Part shown: piece after piece, positions 47,301 through 59,500 of the stretch | Position numbering within the stretch: position 1 is the first letter of the stretch | Layout: every line of letters begins with the position of its first letter | Virus record (IMG/VR): IMGVR_UViG_3300036398_002819 | Coordinates: 1 to 64,000 of that record | Length of the DNA stretch: 64,000 nt | Source of the DNA: a virus | Reading direction: 5' to 3' (one strand) | Translations under genes and position numbers: made by a program | The notes under the pieces: generated by a model | What the model was told of the DNA's origin: nothing | The model's input: only the letters and a program-made list of their open reading frames with translations | Database searches by the model: none

Positions 47301-48895
47301 GATCTTGATATTGATGTAACACCATTTATAATTAAGGATTCATTCTTTAAAAATTTTCCAGATATTTGTCTAACACTAATATCTTTGTCCGTTGATCCTG
47401 AATTTACAACATATCCAATTGCACCACTACTGCTACCAGTTACTATAGATGATGCTGGTAATTCTGATGATGATATAGAATTATTTAATGTAAGTATTGT
47501 ATAGAATTGTGGATCATAAAAATATAAATCCCACAATGAACTGGAACTAGAATATGGAGAATCTGTTAATCTAAAACAATAAACTCTAGCTTCTCCTACT
47601 TTAATTCCCTGTGGTGTAGATAAATCATTATTTCTTCTTTGATCGTAAAAAGATACTACAGAACGATTAATTGGAGCTCCATAGACATTATTAACTCTTA
47701 TAATATTTCCCATTGTAAATGGGACGACAACATTGGAAATTTTTTCTACATCTCTTGGTTTGTCTACATCTAATATAGTAGTTCCTACTTTTGTAATATC
47801 ATATCCTTTGACATATGCTTTTCCTGGGTCAATGGATATACACATTATGTCATCATTTGGTGTATTTCCTTCGTTAGTAAATTCATTACTTAAAAATAAT
47901 CCATTATTTCCTAATAAATTATTTAAAGAATTATTTACTGAAACTTTAAAAGGAGTAACAGTATAATTGCCAGATTCATCGTAAGTTCTTTCTGCAATAT
48001 AGTCTTTAATTTTATTATAATCTGTTTGAGTTTGTAATTTTTTCAAAAAACCATCTTCAACTCTCATTAATTCTATAAAATCAGTATCATTTTCATTATT
48101 AGTTAATGGTTTTTTTACTAATGTTAATTTTAAACTAAATCTATCTGCTCCAGGGGCTGCAAAATTAGTAAATCCTTTAGCGTTGTCATAAAGCGAAGAG
48201 TCTTCTTTTGCAGTTACTACAGATTCAGATACTCTAAAACCAACTCTATAAGATGGAGTGTTTGTATAATAATCTAAAATTAAAGTTTGTTTTGATACAT
48301 TAACAAAAAATCCTCTAACAAAATAAGCACCATTATCTACAGATGCTGAAGAACCAACAGCAGTAGCGTTTTCTGAAATCAAAGATGCAAATGCTACACC
48401 ATCAGCAATAACTACATTATTAATTCCATATGAAATTGGTTGTGTTGATAATAAAGATTCTCCGTCACTAAAACTAGATCTATCAAATTCAGAATTAGAG
48501 TCTAAGTATTTTACATATAATGTAATATATTCTACTTCTTCATTATTTGGAAAAACAACTTGTTTTACTACAGCACTAACACCAGACACCTCTCCTCTAA
48601 TAACTGACCCTACATACTTTTCAATATATAAGGATATATCAACACCAAAAGAAAATTGATTTAATTTAACGGCACAATAATCTTGATCATAAGAAATTCC
48701 TGATACTAATGGAGATCCTTCTTTAATATAATTACTTCCAAAAGTTTCTATTTGATTTTGTAATATAGCCTGAACAGTGTTTAATTCTCTAGCTTGTACT
48801 GGTTTTCCTGGTTTGAATAAAACTTTATAAAAGTTTTTGTTCGCATCAAAGTCATCAAAATATGGATTTACGTTGAGATTAGTTTTTTGTGCCAT
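41315..48895 (-). CDS. Very large DUF4815-type baseplate/tail-fibre protein
   Basis: 2526 residues. The N-terminus NPYFDDFDANKNFYKVLFKP and VQARELNTVQAILQNQIETF is a DUF4815 signature found in large virion proteins. Positioned after gp8 where T4 has gp9-gp10, it may replace the upper wedge/short-fibre attachment parts (inference). Ser/Thr/Asn-rich beta regions include an Asn-Thr repeat (about 1637-1670) followed by YEIRTDPLAQSFLVGNGRGL, and a GxGY repeat (SILNPGSGYSVGDVVGIV) in the last third. No enzyme motif seen. One base from the next gene. Confidence 0.88.
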   Translation of the reverse strand: MAQKTNLNVNPYFDDFDANKNFYKVLFKPGKPVQARELNTVQAILQNQIETFGSNYIKEGSPLVSGISYDQDYCAVKLNQFSFGVDISLYIEKYVGSVIRGEVSGVSAVVKQVVFPNNEEVEYITLYVKYLDSNSEFDRSSFSDGESLLSTQPISYGINNVVIADGVAFASLISENATAVGSSASVDNGAYFVRGFFVNVSKQTLILDYYTNTPSYRVGFRVSESVVTAKEDSSLYDNAKGFTNFAAPGADRFSLKLTLVKKPLTNNENDTDFIELMRVEDGFLKKLQTQTDYNKIKDYIAERTYDESGNYTVTPFKVSVNNSLNNLLGNNGLFLSNEFTNEGNTPNDDIMCISIDPGKAYVKGYDITKVGTTILDVDKPRDVEKISNVVVPFTMGNIIRVNNVYGAPINRSVVSFYDQRRNNDLSTPQGIKVGEARVYCFRLTDSPYSSSSSLWDLYFYDPQFYTILTLNNSISSSELPASSIVTGSSSGAIGYVVNSGSTDKDISVRQISGKFLKNESLIINGVTSISRSIANVKEYKESDIKSVYQNDPSSSVDFIADAELSSVVPPGFSTLDEVTISSSGLVTPVNKPVSGITTGAIIKYSISGFSTETYNVVTSISPNQLSFTVAGITTIQGVCDGALPSSDVKVRLVSGTSKILNQNSSYLYSVLPNTNIESVDLSTSQLTFCSQAILNTTVTNNSLSLSTADFTLPQNYGAVKFDTFDVEKYSIHYSDGTTERLRYDQVSFNIDYTTITFTGIQNKTLALVNGTFIKTGIQSKTKIYKKSNILEVNLSKYPQSGINTSSSIGDGLTYNQYYGLRVQDNEICLRYPDVTNVLAVYESLDEGSPSFDSLNFSSLYSVNANSIIGENIIGSNSNAIGRIVGKSSNTVEFIYLNANKFEIGEDVTFESSNISAPIESIAFGKYKNITYAFKLDKGHRNEFCDYSRLIRNNNQPEPSRRLKVVFDYFDVPSTDIGDVFTILSYPSESYNKDIPKIGYLNIRSSDTLDFRPRVSYFSGNLSSPFSFSSRNFDNSIKVIITPNEASLISYNVYLGRIDKICLDSLGAFTIKKGVSSLKPSEPLVSDELLEIASINLPPYLYDPSDAKVTMVENKRYTMKDIGKIENRVENLERVTSLSLLELQTQTLQIKDADGIDRFKTGFFADSLKDDSFINLSLSLSQRDEENNELIPLKSRNTLKNLLIPTDSISNESLDLSTDFVLTDVRTKKRGRIVTLDYDEIPWIEQSLATRVNNVNPFHVIQYVGDIKLNPTRDTWIRTVELPDRVIVQNNSLNLQSQVTTERLTLNRVDNTSGARTSGGGNTGSLTSVDTFTSLSLSDARPARSESFTSSDSSESSSTERAFVESNLEEYIRSRNVEFSVSNLKSFTRYYPFFDGLSTIDIVPKLIEVTSDRNLLNPGTDGSFRVGEVVYVFARDINISDPILTFRLAAPNHKFGPHNNPTQTFQVNPYQRDTSLPSQYSSSTPILNVDTFALSEEASGDYSGFIKAGSIIIGATSNAIAFVKDIRLVTDNYGDLIGSFFIQNPNNIPAPISRFKTGTKSFRLSSSPTNQNGLLNNSDVSSAETTYTAEGSVQSYQNIVRISRVNVSLTTSNNIMSRTLTETRSESITSINLPPPVVNNITNTTNNITNNNITNTTNVTNVTNVTRNVRNITRNFITYEIRTDPLAQSFLVGNGRGLNSFFDDANGVFLTSIDLFFAKKDSNNAPVTVQIRPVDDTPSLVVIGDSVTLRPDQINVSSDASIATKVTFPYPIFLAPNQEYSIVLLAPQSDQYEVWCARMGEKTVNTANLPDSESVRYTRQFAIGSLFKSQNGSIWSADQYEDMKFKLYKAKFNTSEGIAYFQNPTLNKNNTYIRKLVSNPIRTLPRKLRVGIHTIHDSGTITGILTAGRKVSENIDTYRYAYIVGTGSSVVNVAITTGGNNYPSGISTVQTFNINGNGTGLQLQVTAGSSGSVSSVSILNPGSGYSVGDVVGIVTSTVTGTSNSAKGTDAQITISSANEYSVDTLYLTNAQANGFTIGSGSKIEYFNNLGSRTPIAIATITSSSQYGGEFYNGSYFKVDHFTHGMYAANNVVQITGVFPNTAGARLTSTMSITDSSLNIPSGDVSKFKTFEGANVSPTYPGYILINNEILEYTAITESGTITVSERSIDNTISLEHQSGSLVYKYELSGVSLRRINNIKHNIVDNSIDLDSYYIQIDRGGLIDDQNIGESRTSDNGTYPLLSFNEETSVGSNSVYASENIVYDTIIPHYDIGLPGESTKVRGLIRTISGTSASGNEESFVDLGYEPIELNVPNKLNSLRLIASKVNSDTYLGNMPRNKSMTTAIVMSTTNYNLSPIIFLDTTFTEYDSCRLNRPISDFASDGRVNGIIEDPHAATYISKVIRLTQPSNTLKIFLSAYRHSSADIRVLYSLIRPSSEQSNSSFNLFPGYNNLTSDNNLDGYLDVIDESKNDGLPDIFVPDSLDNQFLEYQYTAANVGPFIGFTIKIIMSGTRQDKYPRLKDIRAIALG
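43890..43985 (-). repeat. Asn/Thr/Val short-repeat tract in the DUF4815 protein
   Basis: Imperfect 9-nt repeats, including four near-identical copies around 43900-43935, encode NITNTTNNITNNN then TNVTNVTNVT. Frame is kept. The tract links two large parts of the protein and may form a thin trimeric beta-helix or linker. Confidence 0.8.
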
Positions 48896-48897
48896 TT

Positions 48898-50487
48898 TTA
48901 AAATTCTAGAATAATTTTAATATCTTCTTTTTGTCTAGAGTTCCTTTGTATTAAAGGTCTATTGTCTAGGTAAATAATATCTCCAGATGTTTTATTTATT
49001 TCAGGATTTGCCATGCCTCCAACAATACTAACATCTAATGATATTACTTTATTTTGAAATGTTGTTGTTATTCCAGTAAAAGAAGAATCTATTGAAGCAA
49101 TAAAATTAGAACTGAGCCCCTTAATATTTCCAGATCCCACACTGGTACTAAATTGTAAAGTTGCATTACCTATTGAACTAACTCCAACATAATCTGTCTG
49201 ATCATATAAACTGGGATTATAATAAAGAGAACGATCTCTAAAATATTTTAAAACATTTGTATCTTTATCAAATGATGCAACATAAGCAACAGATTTTGAC
49301 CCATCTGACAATACTTGTTCTATTTTTTCTCCAATTTGTGGGTACTGTTGATTAGTTAATATTATTTTTAAAGATCCTAAAGCAGAAAATCTATCATCAG
49401 TATATAAATCAGTCGAACTATATTCTGTAGGATTTTTTATTATTCCTATCTCACAAAATTTAGTATCTGTGGGAAAATCTTTTACAGAATCATCAAATCT
49501 GGAATATAATAAAACTTTATCAGCTCCTAGTTCTGAATACAAATCATATCCATGACCCTTTGACGGTGGTATAATTGGAATTAGTTTTGCAGGATTTATA
49601 AGAGTATCTGATGACTGTAAAGGACCAAGATCTACCATTGCATAAGAATAACCACTTCCTCCTACAGTTACAGTTGTGTTTATAATTTCACCTTCTTCAT
49701 TGGTTTCAATAAATACTCTTCCACCAGATCCATCCCCTACTATATTGACCTCTCCTGTATAATATCCAGAACCAGGATTATCAATATAAACAAATTTTAT
49801 TTGATTATTATTGATAGTAGAATCGCCATTTTCTCTTACTGATACTATTTGAGGAAGAGTAGATGTAGACCAATTATTTGGTATAGGAATAAATTCGGTA
49901 GAATCAAATTTAATTATATCTCCTGGCGGAACAGTAAATAAATACTTCCAAACATAACCATCACCACTAACTCCAGCTTTTGATGGTTCTAAATCTGTAA
50001 ATAGTGGTTGATCTTGAGATTGATTTCCAGTAGAATTTATTCCAGTCGATCCATTACTTATACATATATAAACTTGGTATTCACTGTTCATTACATAATA
50101 GTTTGAATCATATAATCTACTTCTATCTGTCACTCCAGTAGTATTTGAAACACTATAATCATGACGATACATGTCATATTTTACACCTTGACGCCATTCT
50201 ATTTTTCTAATACATCTTCTTACATTTTCCGAGACAACTCTTTTTCCATATAACATAGTATTGCCATAATGTGGCAAATAATCAAAATTATCAGTTGGAT
50301 TAGGTAAAACTGCATTTTGTGGATTTATTAAATCTGGTCCATCCCAATTTACATCTCTACCAAATCCCGGTGTATTGGGATTTGGTAGTCCAACAAAAAT
50401 ATAATAATAATCTTCTGCATTACTTATAGAATTGACAAAATTTGTCGTATTTATAATTCTAAATTGATCTGTAACAAAAGCCGCCAT
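48898..50487 (-). CDS. 8: Baseplate wedge protein gp8, enlarged
   Basis: Dimeric wedge component of the baseplate. 529 residues against 334 in T4. VTDQFRIINTTNFVNSI aligns with the T4 start, GDGYVWKYLFTVPPGDII with the T4 GDGYVWEYLFEIPPD, and GDIIYLDNRPLIQR with QKEDIKIILEF matches the T4 C-terminus. The added length lies mainly in an insert with GxGY repeats (DNPGSGYYTGEVNIVGDG, TVGGSGYSYAMVDL). Perfect late box 19 nt upstream; two bases from the DUF4815 gene. Confidence 0.95.
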   Translation of the reverse strand: MAAFVTDQFRIINTTNFVNSISNAEDYYYIFVGLPNPNTPGFGRDVNWDGPDLINPQNAVLPNPTDNFDYLPHYGNTMLYGKRVVSENVRRCIRKIEWRQGVKYDMYRHDYSVSNTTGVTDRSRLYDSNYYVMNSEYQVYICISNGSTGINSTGNQSQDQPLFTDLEPSKAGVSGDGYVWKYLFTVPPGDIIKFDSTEFIPIPNNWSTSTLPQIVSVRENGDSTINNNQIKFVYIDNPGSGYYTGEVNIVGDGSGGRVFIETNEEGEIINTTVTVGGSGYSYAMVDLGPLQSSDTLINPAKLIPIIPPSKGHGYDLYSELGADKVLLYSRFDDSVKDFPTDTKFCEIGIIKNPTEYSSTDLYTDDRFSALGSLKIILTNQQYPQIGEKIEQVLSDGSKSVAYVASFDKDTNVLKYFRDRSLYYNPSLYDQTDYVGVSSIGNATLQFSTSVGSGNIKGLSSNFIASIDSSFTGITTTFQNKVISLDVSIVGGMANPEINKTSGDIIYLDNRPLIQRNSRQKEDIKIILEF

Positions 50488-50505
50488 TTTGATAGATTTT
50501 TTTAC

Positions 50506-50513
50506 TATTTATA
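50506..50513 (-). promoter_or_regulatory. T4-type late promoter box TATAAATA
   Basis: Perfect TATAAATA directly after the stop of the giant gp7-position gene and 19 nt before the gp8 ATG. Confidence 0.75.
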
Positions 50514-53500
50514 TTATGTTATTAAATCTTTTTTAAGAGCACCAGTATTTCTTAATCCATATCCTCTTCTTTGAATTGTTGGATATGTGGATAAACCAGA
50601 AGAAACATTATAAGAACTAATTGCTATAGATACTGGATTTGATGATCTACTAAATCCACTAATTTTTCCCCAAGAGAATTTGCCAATTTGCAATCCAGTT
50701 GTTGCAATTCCAACAATATTTGTTTCATTTGATACATTGCAACTAATTACCCTAGAAACATTGTTAAGATTTTGTATTCTATGAACATAGTAAATATTAT
50801 CCAAATATTGTGTTGAAATACCTATTTTTATGTTTTCTGAACTATCAATAGAAGTAACACCACTACCAACTTTAGTATCAAAAACATAAATTGGATAACC
50901 AGTTTGTAATCCAGTATATTGATTGTTTGAAGTTTTTATTTCAAAAGTTATTGCTAAAGAAGTTCCAATACCTGCAGTAGTTCCAATACCAATTATAGAT
51001 CCAGAAAAACCTTCAAAGACGTTTGCTCCTGTTATTTTTTCTGTCATAAATTTAGGATTACTGACCAATACCTGAGGTGGATTTGTATTAGTGTAACCAA
51101 ATCCAGAATTTACTACGGATGCATTTTGTAATGAACCATTATTTACATTTATAGATAAGACAGCAGTTGTACCTACACCAACTCCAATTCCATAATATGG
51201 GTTTGAAATTTTAATAGTTGGTGCTTCAGTATATCCAAATCCAGGATTTACTATTGAAAGAGATTGTATAGTACCTGCTGAAGATACTATAGCTGTTACT
51301 ATACCAGATAAAATAGATTCATACGAAGGTACTATGAGAATATCTGCTTTTTCTATTGGAAATTCTTCTTCATAGTTAAAAATAGAAATGTCATCAACAA
51401 ATAATTGAGTATCTGTTGATGTAAAATCTTTAATTATCTTTGAAGTTGGATAAACTTGAGGTTCTATTGAATCTCTAGATTTTGAATATACAATATCATT
51501 TATTCTTAAGTCTTCTTTTTGTTTAATCCAGAATAAAGGTTTATAATTTTGATCATCAATGCCTTGCTCTGAATATATGTTGGTTTCCATTAAATCTGCA
51601 GATGGGAAATTAAATACTGTTCTTGTATTTTGAGTAACTGTGTTATTTAAATTGCCATTATTACTATAAATTTGTACAGTATCACCTATTTTAATTGTTT
51701 CATTAACTTCAATTCTTCTAGAATCTTGATTTCTTGTTCCAGCATAATAATATATTTCAACTAAATCATTTTCTTTTGGTGGAGATGTAAATCTTACTAC
51801 AGAACCTCCATTGAATTCATATGAAATTTTAGGTTCTTGTAATATTCCATTTATGAAAATTACAAGTAAAGAATCAAAATCTATAAGTAGAGAATCTGGA
51901 TTTTCTTGATTTTTTTGGAAACTTAAAAGTTCTCCATTATAATATAATGGATAATTTTGCCTCTTTCCATCTTGGAATCTTTTTATAGAATCTAACAAGT
52001 TAATCTCACCAAATTGCCATGAAGCAAAAGAATCATTATATATTTCTAAAACAAATAATCTAAATTCTTCAATAGGACTATTAAATCCTTTTGCAGTAAC
52101 TAATCCAACGGGAGTAAATACATCTCCTCTTCTAAAATTATAACCAGGTCTAGTAATTTTAAAAGATCTGACTTGGAATAAAGTAGTACCAATACCAACT
52201 AAGTTATTATTATCTTCAAAGTAATATCCAAAATCAAAATTTATATTTGTAAATGCTACAGAATTCAATGATGATTTGTTTAAGTATACAGTACCAATTC
52301 CTATTGATTTTATTCTTGTGCCAGTTCCAATAACACTAGGAATAATTTTAATTGTATTTCCAATTCCAAGATTACTGGTATTAATTCCGGTAATTATTGT
52401 AGATGTTATACCTATGTTTCCAGTTTTTGAGTAATTTATATTAAAGAATGTATTATTTGGATTATCTTTAGGTCCTACTTCAACATTCATTAATAGACCA
52501 ATACCCGTATCAGTTGTATTACCAATACCAAGTCTAGAAACACCTTTTATTGATAGATTTTCATAATTTGGTGTTGGTATTTTGATTATAGGATCTACAT
52601 AATTTGTACCACCATTAATTATATTAAACGATAGAATTCCACCATCGTTGACTGTGGCAGTTATTTGAGCTCCACTACCAACCATAGATCCAACACCAAC
52701 ACTAATAGTATTTTCGGTATAAGAAATAATTGATGTAGGTATTCCAGCAATAGGATCTGTTGCTCTAGGGTATGCAATTTGATTAGTGTAATTATCAGAC
52801 GAACAAGAAAATACTATAGATTCAGTATCAATGGTAATTTGATCACTTGTTGTTAAACCATGATCTTTAATTGTTAACGTTAAAATGCCTGTAGATGGAC
52901 TATAAACTGCATATGAAGGGGTAAAAGAATCTCCAGAAGGATATTCTTGTACAGAATCTTGTTGAGAACTTACAAATTTATGAACATAATTTGCAGCATC
53001 ATCTGATACCTCAACATTAATTTGTCCTCTGTATCCAGAACCAAATGATAATGTTTCATACCATGGATATATTGTTCCATAACCAACATAATAACCAGAA
53101 ACAGTACTAGTTCCTACTTGAATTGAGAAAGAAGTTGTTCCAACACCAACAACATTAAAAGAATAATCGTCATTTGGGAAATATGAAACTATACCAGGAT
53201 TAGATGAATAAGTAAATCCAAGTCCAACGAGTTTTACTTGATTTACTCCTCTAAGTGGATATGTAGATGGAGTATATACATTCATTATTCCTGTTATATT
53301 ATTATAGGAAATAGTTGTAAATCCTATTTTACTTCCAGTTGTTGCAATTCCAACAATTCCTGAAATCGAACCGTTGTTATTTAAAACCGCTCTTACATTA
53401 GCACCAACAAGAGGAGCATATCCTAAACCAGAAGTTGAACCAAGAGAAACAATTATTCCACCTCTTGGAATTTGATTTTTGTTGACATCCGCTTCTGAAA

Positions 53501-56500
53501 TGGTGATATTGTCCAGTTCATCTCTAATTCCACTAAAAACTACGCTACTGATACCAAGAGTTGTATTTTCAACAATTCTAAAATTATAATTAGTAATATT
53601 TTCCGTAAGTGGTGTTTGATAAATTCCATTAATTAATACAAATCCATTACCAGCAGTTGTACCAAGTCCAACTGTAGAAATACCTTGACGTTTCAAACTA
53701 AATGTTTGGGCAATACCAGTAAACTCTTCTGAAACATCATCAAAAATAAGATTAGTACTATAATCTTGTCTTAAAAACACTCTTCCTGTAAATTTTGCCC
53801 TTGCTCTAGGTAAATTTCTTTCATCATTAGTAACTAAATCAAAAACGTTACCTCTGGGGGGTTGTGTAAAATAAATTTGATCTTCGGATATATTATATGA
53901 TCCTCTATACAGGTAAACGGGTGTTCCATCTGAATGTGTTGTTGCTGATGACCCAACAAATCCCCTCTCAACTTCAACAATATTTTTATCTCCACTATAA
54001 AATAATATTGGTCCTGTATTACTTGTTCCAATACCAACATTTAAAACTTTCATGTATTCATTGTCAATTTTAAGTAAATCAGTTGGTTTTACTGAACTTA
54101 TTCCACTTAAAGTAAAGAATGTATTTGCTACTCCTATTTGCCCATTATTTCCCGAAAGATAATGAGTTACGTTTGAATAACGTATTGGATATTGTATTAA
54201 ATTATTAAGAGTAATTATAGTTTTTTCATTTTTCTTTTCCATTTCAAACATGTGAGCATTACCCTCTCCCAAATTTGTAAAAACGACTCCTATACCAGAT
54301 AAAGAATTTTGTTTATTAGAAGCTACTTTAAAATGATCATTATCAATCTTTATAGCATAAACTGTTGAAGGAAGTTTATTAGTAGAAATTCCATTTTCAT
54401 CAACAGATGAAACTATTCCCATAGAACTTTGACCAACACCAATGTAAGTTGATTTTGGTTTGTAAAATAGTTTTTCTCCAGTGCTAAAGAAATGATTTGG
54501 AATTGTAAAAGTTCCTGTCTGGGAATTTAAAATATTTGAATCATTTGGATTAAAAGTTTTTGCAAAAATTGGATCATCTTTATAATATAATTTGAAATTA
54601 AGTCTATTGATTGATTTGGAATTTAAACCAATATATTTTGATACACCAAGGTCTTCATAAAGAGGTTTAATGTCCAAAGGTAAAGTACTATTAATTTCAT
54701 CTAAAAATGTATAAAATACTTCATTATAATATTTAATTGAAATGTTTGATCCAACAAATCTTGCTTCTGGATAAAAATTGATATCAATTGTATCTGAATT
54801 TAATTTAGCACCAAAAGTTCCTATACCAATATTGTCGTCTGATAAAATCATTGGATATTCTACAAAATTACAATTTTGAGAATCTTGAATAAGTGCTAAC
54901 TGATGTAATGAAAATGTATTACCGATACTAACATTAACAATAGATTTAATAGTAGAAAATAAATCTCTATCATAACTTACAATTGTTGATGCTGAAGAAA
55001 CTACAATAGTATTAGAATCATAAATTACAGAACGTTCAGATTCATCTAACTGAAGGGAAGATTTGAATCTATATTTTTCCGAATTACTTGTATTATTAAA
55101 TGCAATTGTTTTTATACTAACAGTTATGTCAGAGTCTAAAATTTTGTTAAGACAATTTAAACTAACAGTTCCATTAGAAACCGTCAAACCAAAAGATCCT
55201 ATTGTTCCATAACTATCGGGTGCATCTTGAGAATTAAAATAATAATCAGAATAGTAAACATTTTGTACATCATTTATTGCATATAGTTCAACATATTCAG
55301 TATCAAATGTGTTTTGATTAAAAATATGAATTTCTGAATAAAATGCACTATAATTTGATGATGATAATGAAAGAATTGTACTAGTTGTATTTTTTGTTAT
55401 GTTTAATACTTTATTTAATATATTAGAAGAACCTATTACTTTTGATGATTCTGCAGGTAATGATGTGGAAAATTCACTTTTTAAAATCTTAATTTCATAA
55501 TCTATATCATAAGGATTTTCTGGTATAAATTCAATATAATAATTTCTAGATTCATCTATAGATGGAACTATATCAACAAATTTAGTGTCTTTATTCGACA
55601 AACTATTTTTTTCGAGATAATATACTTGATCCTTTTTCTTTATTGCAATGAATTCTGTAAATTGTAATTGATTTACATCATTAATTGAGGATGATTTTAT
55701 TTGTATTCTAAATTTAGTGCAAAGTTGCCTTGGAGAAAGCACTGATATTATTTTTCTTAATGATTTTTGATCATCATCAGAACTTGAAAATTCGCCACTA
55801 ATATCATCAATTTGCAAAACTCTGTTTGTATTAGATTCAAAATAATCTATTAATTTTAAATTTTTAAATTTTATTAAATTTGATTTATTATTAAAAATAT
55901 TAAAGTCTTTTGTTAGATCAAAATTTTTAATAACATCAACTCTAGATTGTGAAATATAACTTGTAATTATATCAACATAAGATTCCGTGCTTATTCCCGC
56001 AGTAACTATTCCAATAGAAGATATTTGAGTATCTGCGAAATTTTTTGTACCTATTGCATGTACTGTAGAATTTACAACTGGAGATATTTCGTTCCAAGTT
56101 TTTACACTTTTTATGGTGTATGATAAATTTTGGTAATAGTCATTATCTGGAATAAGTTGAAGATCATTACTAGTTTGTCCAGTTTCCTTTTCCCATCCAA
56201 AAGATTTTTCATTTATTCCACTAGTAACAAAAGAAGAATTTAAATAATTTAAACTTTGAATTGTTGCTTTATAACCTTTTGAAGATCCTAAAATAACATC
56301 TCCTACAGATAATTTATATTTTCCAATATACTTTATATGATTCTTTTTAGATTTAGTTATTATTAAATCTGTTTTTACAATACTACCATCGTCATTTACT
56401 ACTGAAAGATTTTCTCCAATAGAAAAAATTGCATATTCTTGTTCGGAAGAAAATATTGGATAATTTGATTTTTTTACTATCGATGGGAAAGTATCATTTT

Positions 56501-59500
56501 GGAAGGTAACTGCAACACCTGGATTTCCATATAATTCTGGTATTTTTAGGACTAATTTGCCAGGATTTGATCCTTGCTCATAATCAATAACTTTAAAAAA
56601 TTGATATCCATGATTTCTTGAATTAAACCCTATTCCTGTTCCGGGAACATTTTCAATATTATCAACAAAAACATCTTCATTAATTTGGAAAGGATTTTGA
56701 ATAAATCCTAAAATTGGAGTTTTTATTAAACATGTCATTATTCCTCCAGAAGATGAAGTTATTCTGTCAATTATAATTCCATTAGAATTATTTACAGCTT
56801 TTATTTCAACTGGATTAGATGGTAAACCATTAAATGGAATACTAATTAAAACACTATTTACATTAGAAGTCCCTGTCTTGCCACTCATTTGAGCAACTAA
56901 TAACCCACCAAAAATTTCTTTCTTTGAATCACTATCAATTACAACTAATTCTGGAGGAGAAGGATAATTTTTTCCTCCATAAATTACATTCACTTTAGTT
57001 AAAACATTTGAATTTTCTATATCGGATCTAAATGGAGTATAAACTGCTGGCAATAAAGTACTATCAGAAGAATATTCAAATAAATTATTTTTTAATTTTA
57101 TACTATTAAGAGCACCAATAGTATTGGACTCGGGAATTACATATAATCCATACCCAAATTTTGATGAAGAATTTTTATAATATGGTATATCAGAATAATT
57201 ATTTCCTTTGTCAGTTATTATTACTTTACTTACTGGACCATCTGTTGTAGATGATGTCGTAGTGTATGATATATCAGTGCAATCTTCAAATAGGTATAAA
57301 TCCTTTTCTGGAGTTTTATCTAAATTAATATCAAACGTTGTGTTAGTAACATTAAAAATATTATATTTTTTTGAATAAGAACTGTTAATAAAAGATATTT
57401 TTGATGAATTTGGTATAGTATCTATTGGATTAATATTCGCACCTTGTTTCTCTAAGGTATAATATAGTTCATTCGGTAAATTGTCATCATATTTTAAAGT
57501 ATAAAATGCAGTCGTTGAAATTCCTACAGTACCTAAACCACTTAAAATGTAAGAATTATCATTCTTTTTAATAAAAGAGAATTCATTTTTAAAATCTTTG
57601 TCATAATATAATTTTAAATTATATCCTTCCAATGAAGAATCTGTTAAATCAAATATTAAGTTATCATTTTTAGTAACTTTTATTTCAGGATATACTAAAT
57701 GCAACTCTTGTGTGCCAATTCCACTAGACCCAAAATTTACAAAAACTGGTGGTTGTGAGACAGAATCTGTATAAGTTTCCGAAAGTCTGATATTATTAGA
57801 ATCAATTTTATTAACATAGTATAAATCTGTAGATAATCCACTTATTATCGAAGTTGAGATATAATAGACTGCATCACCCTCATTAAATCCATGATTAATA
57901 ATATTTAATGTATCTTGTGATACATTAACATCACTTGAACTAAAATACAAAGATTTTGCTATTAGTGATTTTATTGAATCGATATATTTTAATTTAACAG
58001 GATTAGTTCCTATTCCAACAGTTTTATTTGATATTATATTAATTTCTATTAAATCATCATTTTTTAAATTATGTATAGTTGATATTGAAACAGTAGATAC
58101 TAAATTTTCAACATTACATAATACTTCATTAAAAGTTGATTCTAATGAATATGTGTAAATATCAGAACCTGCATTTGTACCAGTGTCACTTGGAAAATAT
58201 AATCCATTTGTATCAGATATTCTTGCTGGATTTGTTACAATACCTATCAAATCTTTACTTTTTGAAATAATATATACTGTTTCCTCTGATTGTCCAGCAC
58301 CAAGTAAGTTAAATGGTGAACTATCAGGATTTAATTGTACTTGTATTGCAGCTGCACCAGTAACAGGTCTTTTCAATATAACTTTTTGATTTGTTTTAAA
58401 CCCATGATTAGGTATATAAATTGATTGAGTAGGTATTGAAATATTTTGTGGTATTGTACCAATATAAAAAGACTTACTAGTGATCACACCAGAATAAGTT
58501 CCAATTCCTAAAGAAATTCTAGGATTAAAATATCTTGGATAATTTTCGGGTTCAGTTAATTTTGAAATTGATTCTTGTCCAATTATAACATCTGATAAAA
58601 ATGTAACTAAAGATCCTTGTGTACTAAGTCCAGCAGAAGTATTTTTAACTCTTAATGTATTTAAATCATTAAAACAATTTAAAACAGTATAATAAACATT
58701 ATAAGACTGTCCAATAATTTTTATAGAACTTCCTATTGATACTCTTGATGGTATACTTCTTACTATAATATCAGTAACTACTCCAACATTCGTATATTGA
58801 TTATTTTGAGTTAGTGTAGTAGTAAAATTCTCAAATATTATATTATGAGTCTTATTAATAGATGAATATTCGGTGGATAAACCACTTATTTTAATTTTAG
58901 CATTATTTGGAATATCAAAATTCGGTAAATATTTGACATAAAATTGATCATTGCCATTACTGTAAAATTTAGCATTTTCAAAGATCTTAACCTTAGATTG
59001 TATAGATTCTATTTTTTTTCCTTCGATTTCACTAACATAAGCACTTAATCCGTATCCATTTTCACTATTGTCCTGCCCCTCAAAATATAATAAATCACCT
59101 ACTTTGTATTTTTCTCCTTTATTTACAATTTTAATAGAATCTATATTTCCAGTTAATTTTGAATCAACTTCACAAATTTGTTGCAAAGATTGGTCAAAAA
59201 ATTCATAATTTGCATATAAGTCTGAGGATTTATAAGGTAAGGTATTTCTAAGTAATTTGGAATTTCTAAAGTTATAATTTTGATTAAATTGTTGTGATAT
59301 ATTTTCACTAATAACACTAGATCTATATTTCAATCCAATAAAATATGGAAATACACCAATGTAATTAGTATTGGAATTGAGTATAGAAGTTGCAAAGTAA
59401 GCATAAACACCATCAGGAAAATCAGGAGTTTTACAAAATCTTCCATTATATTGATCTAGATCTCCATTATTCGAATAAATGTAATCATCTATAAAATATC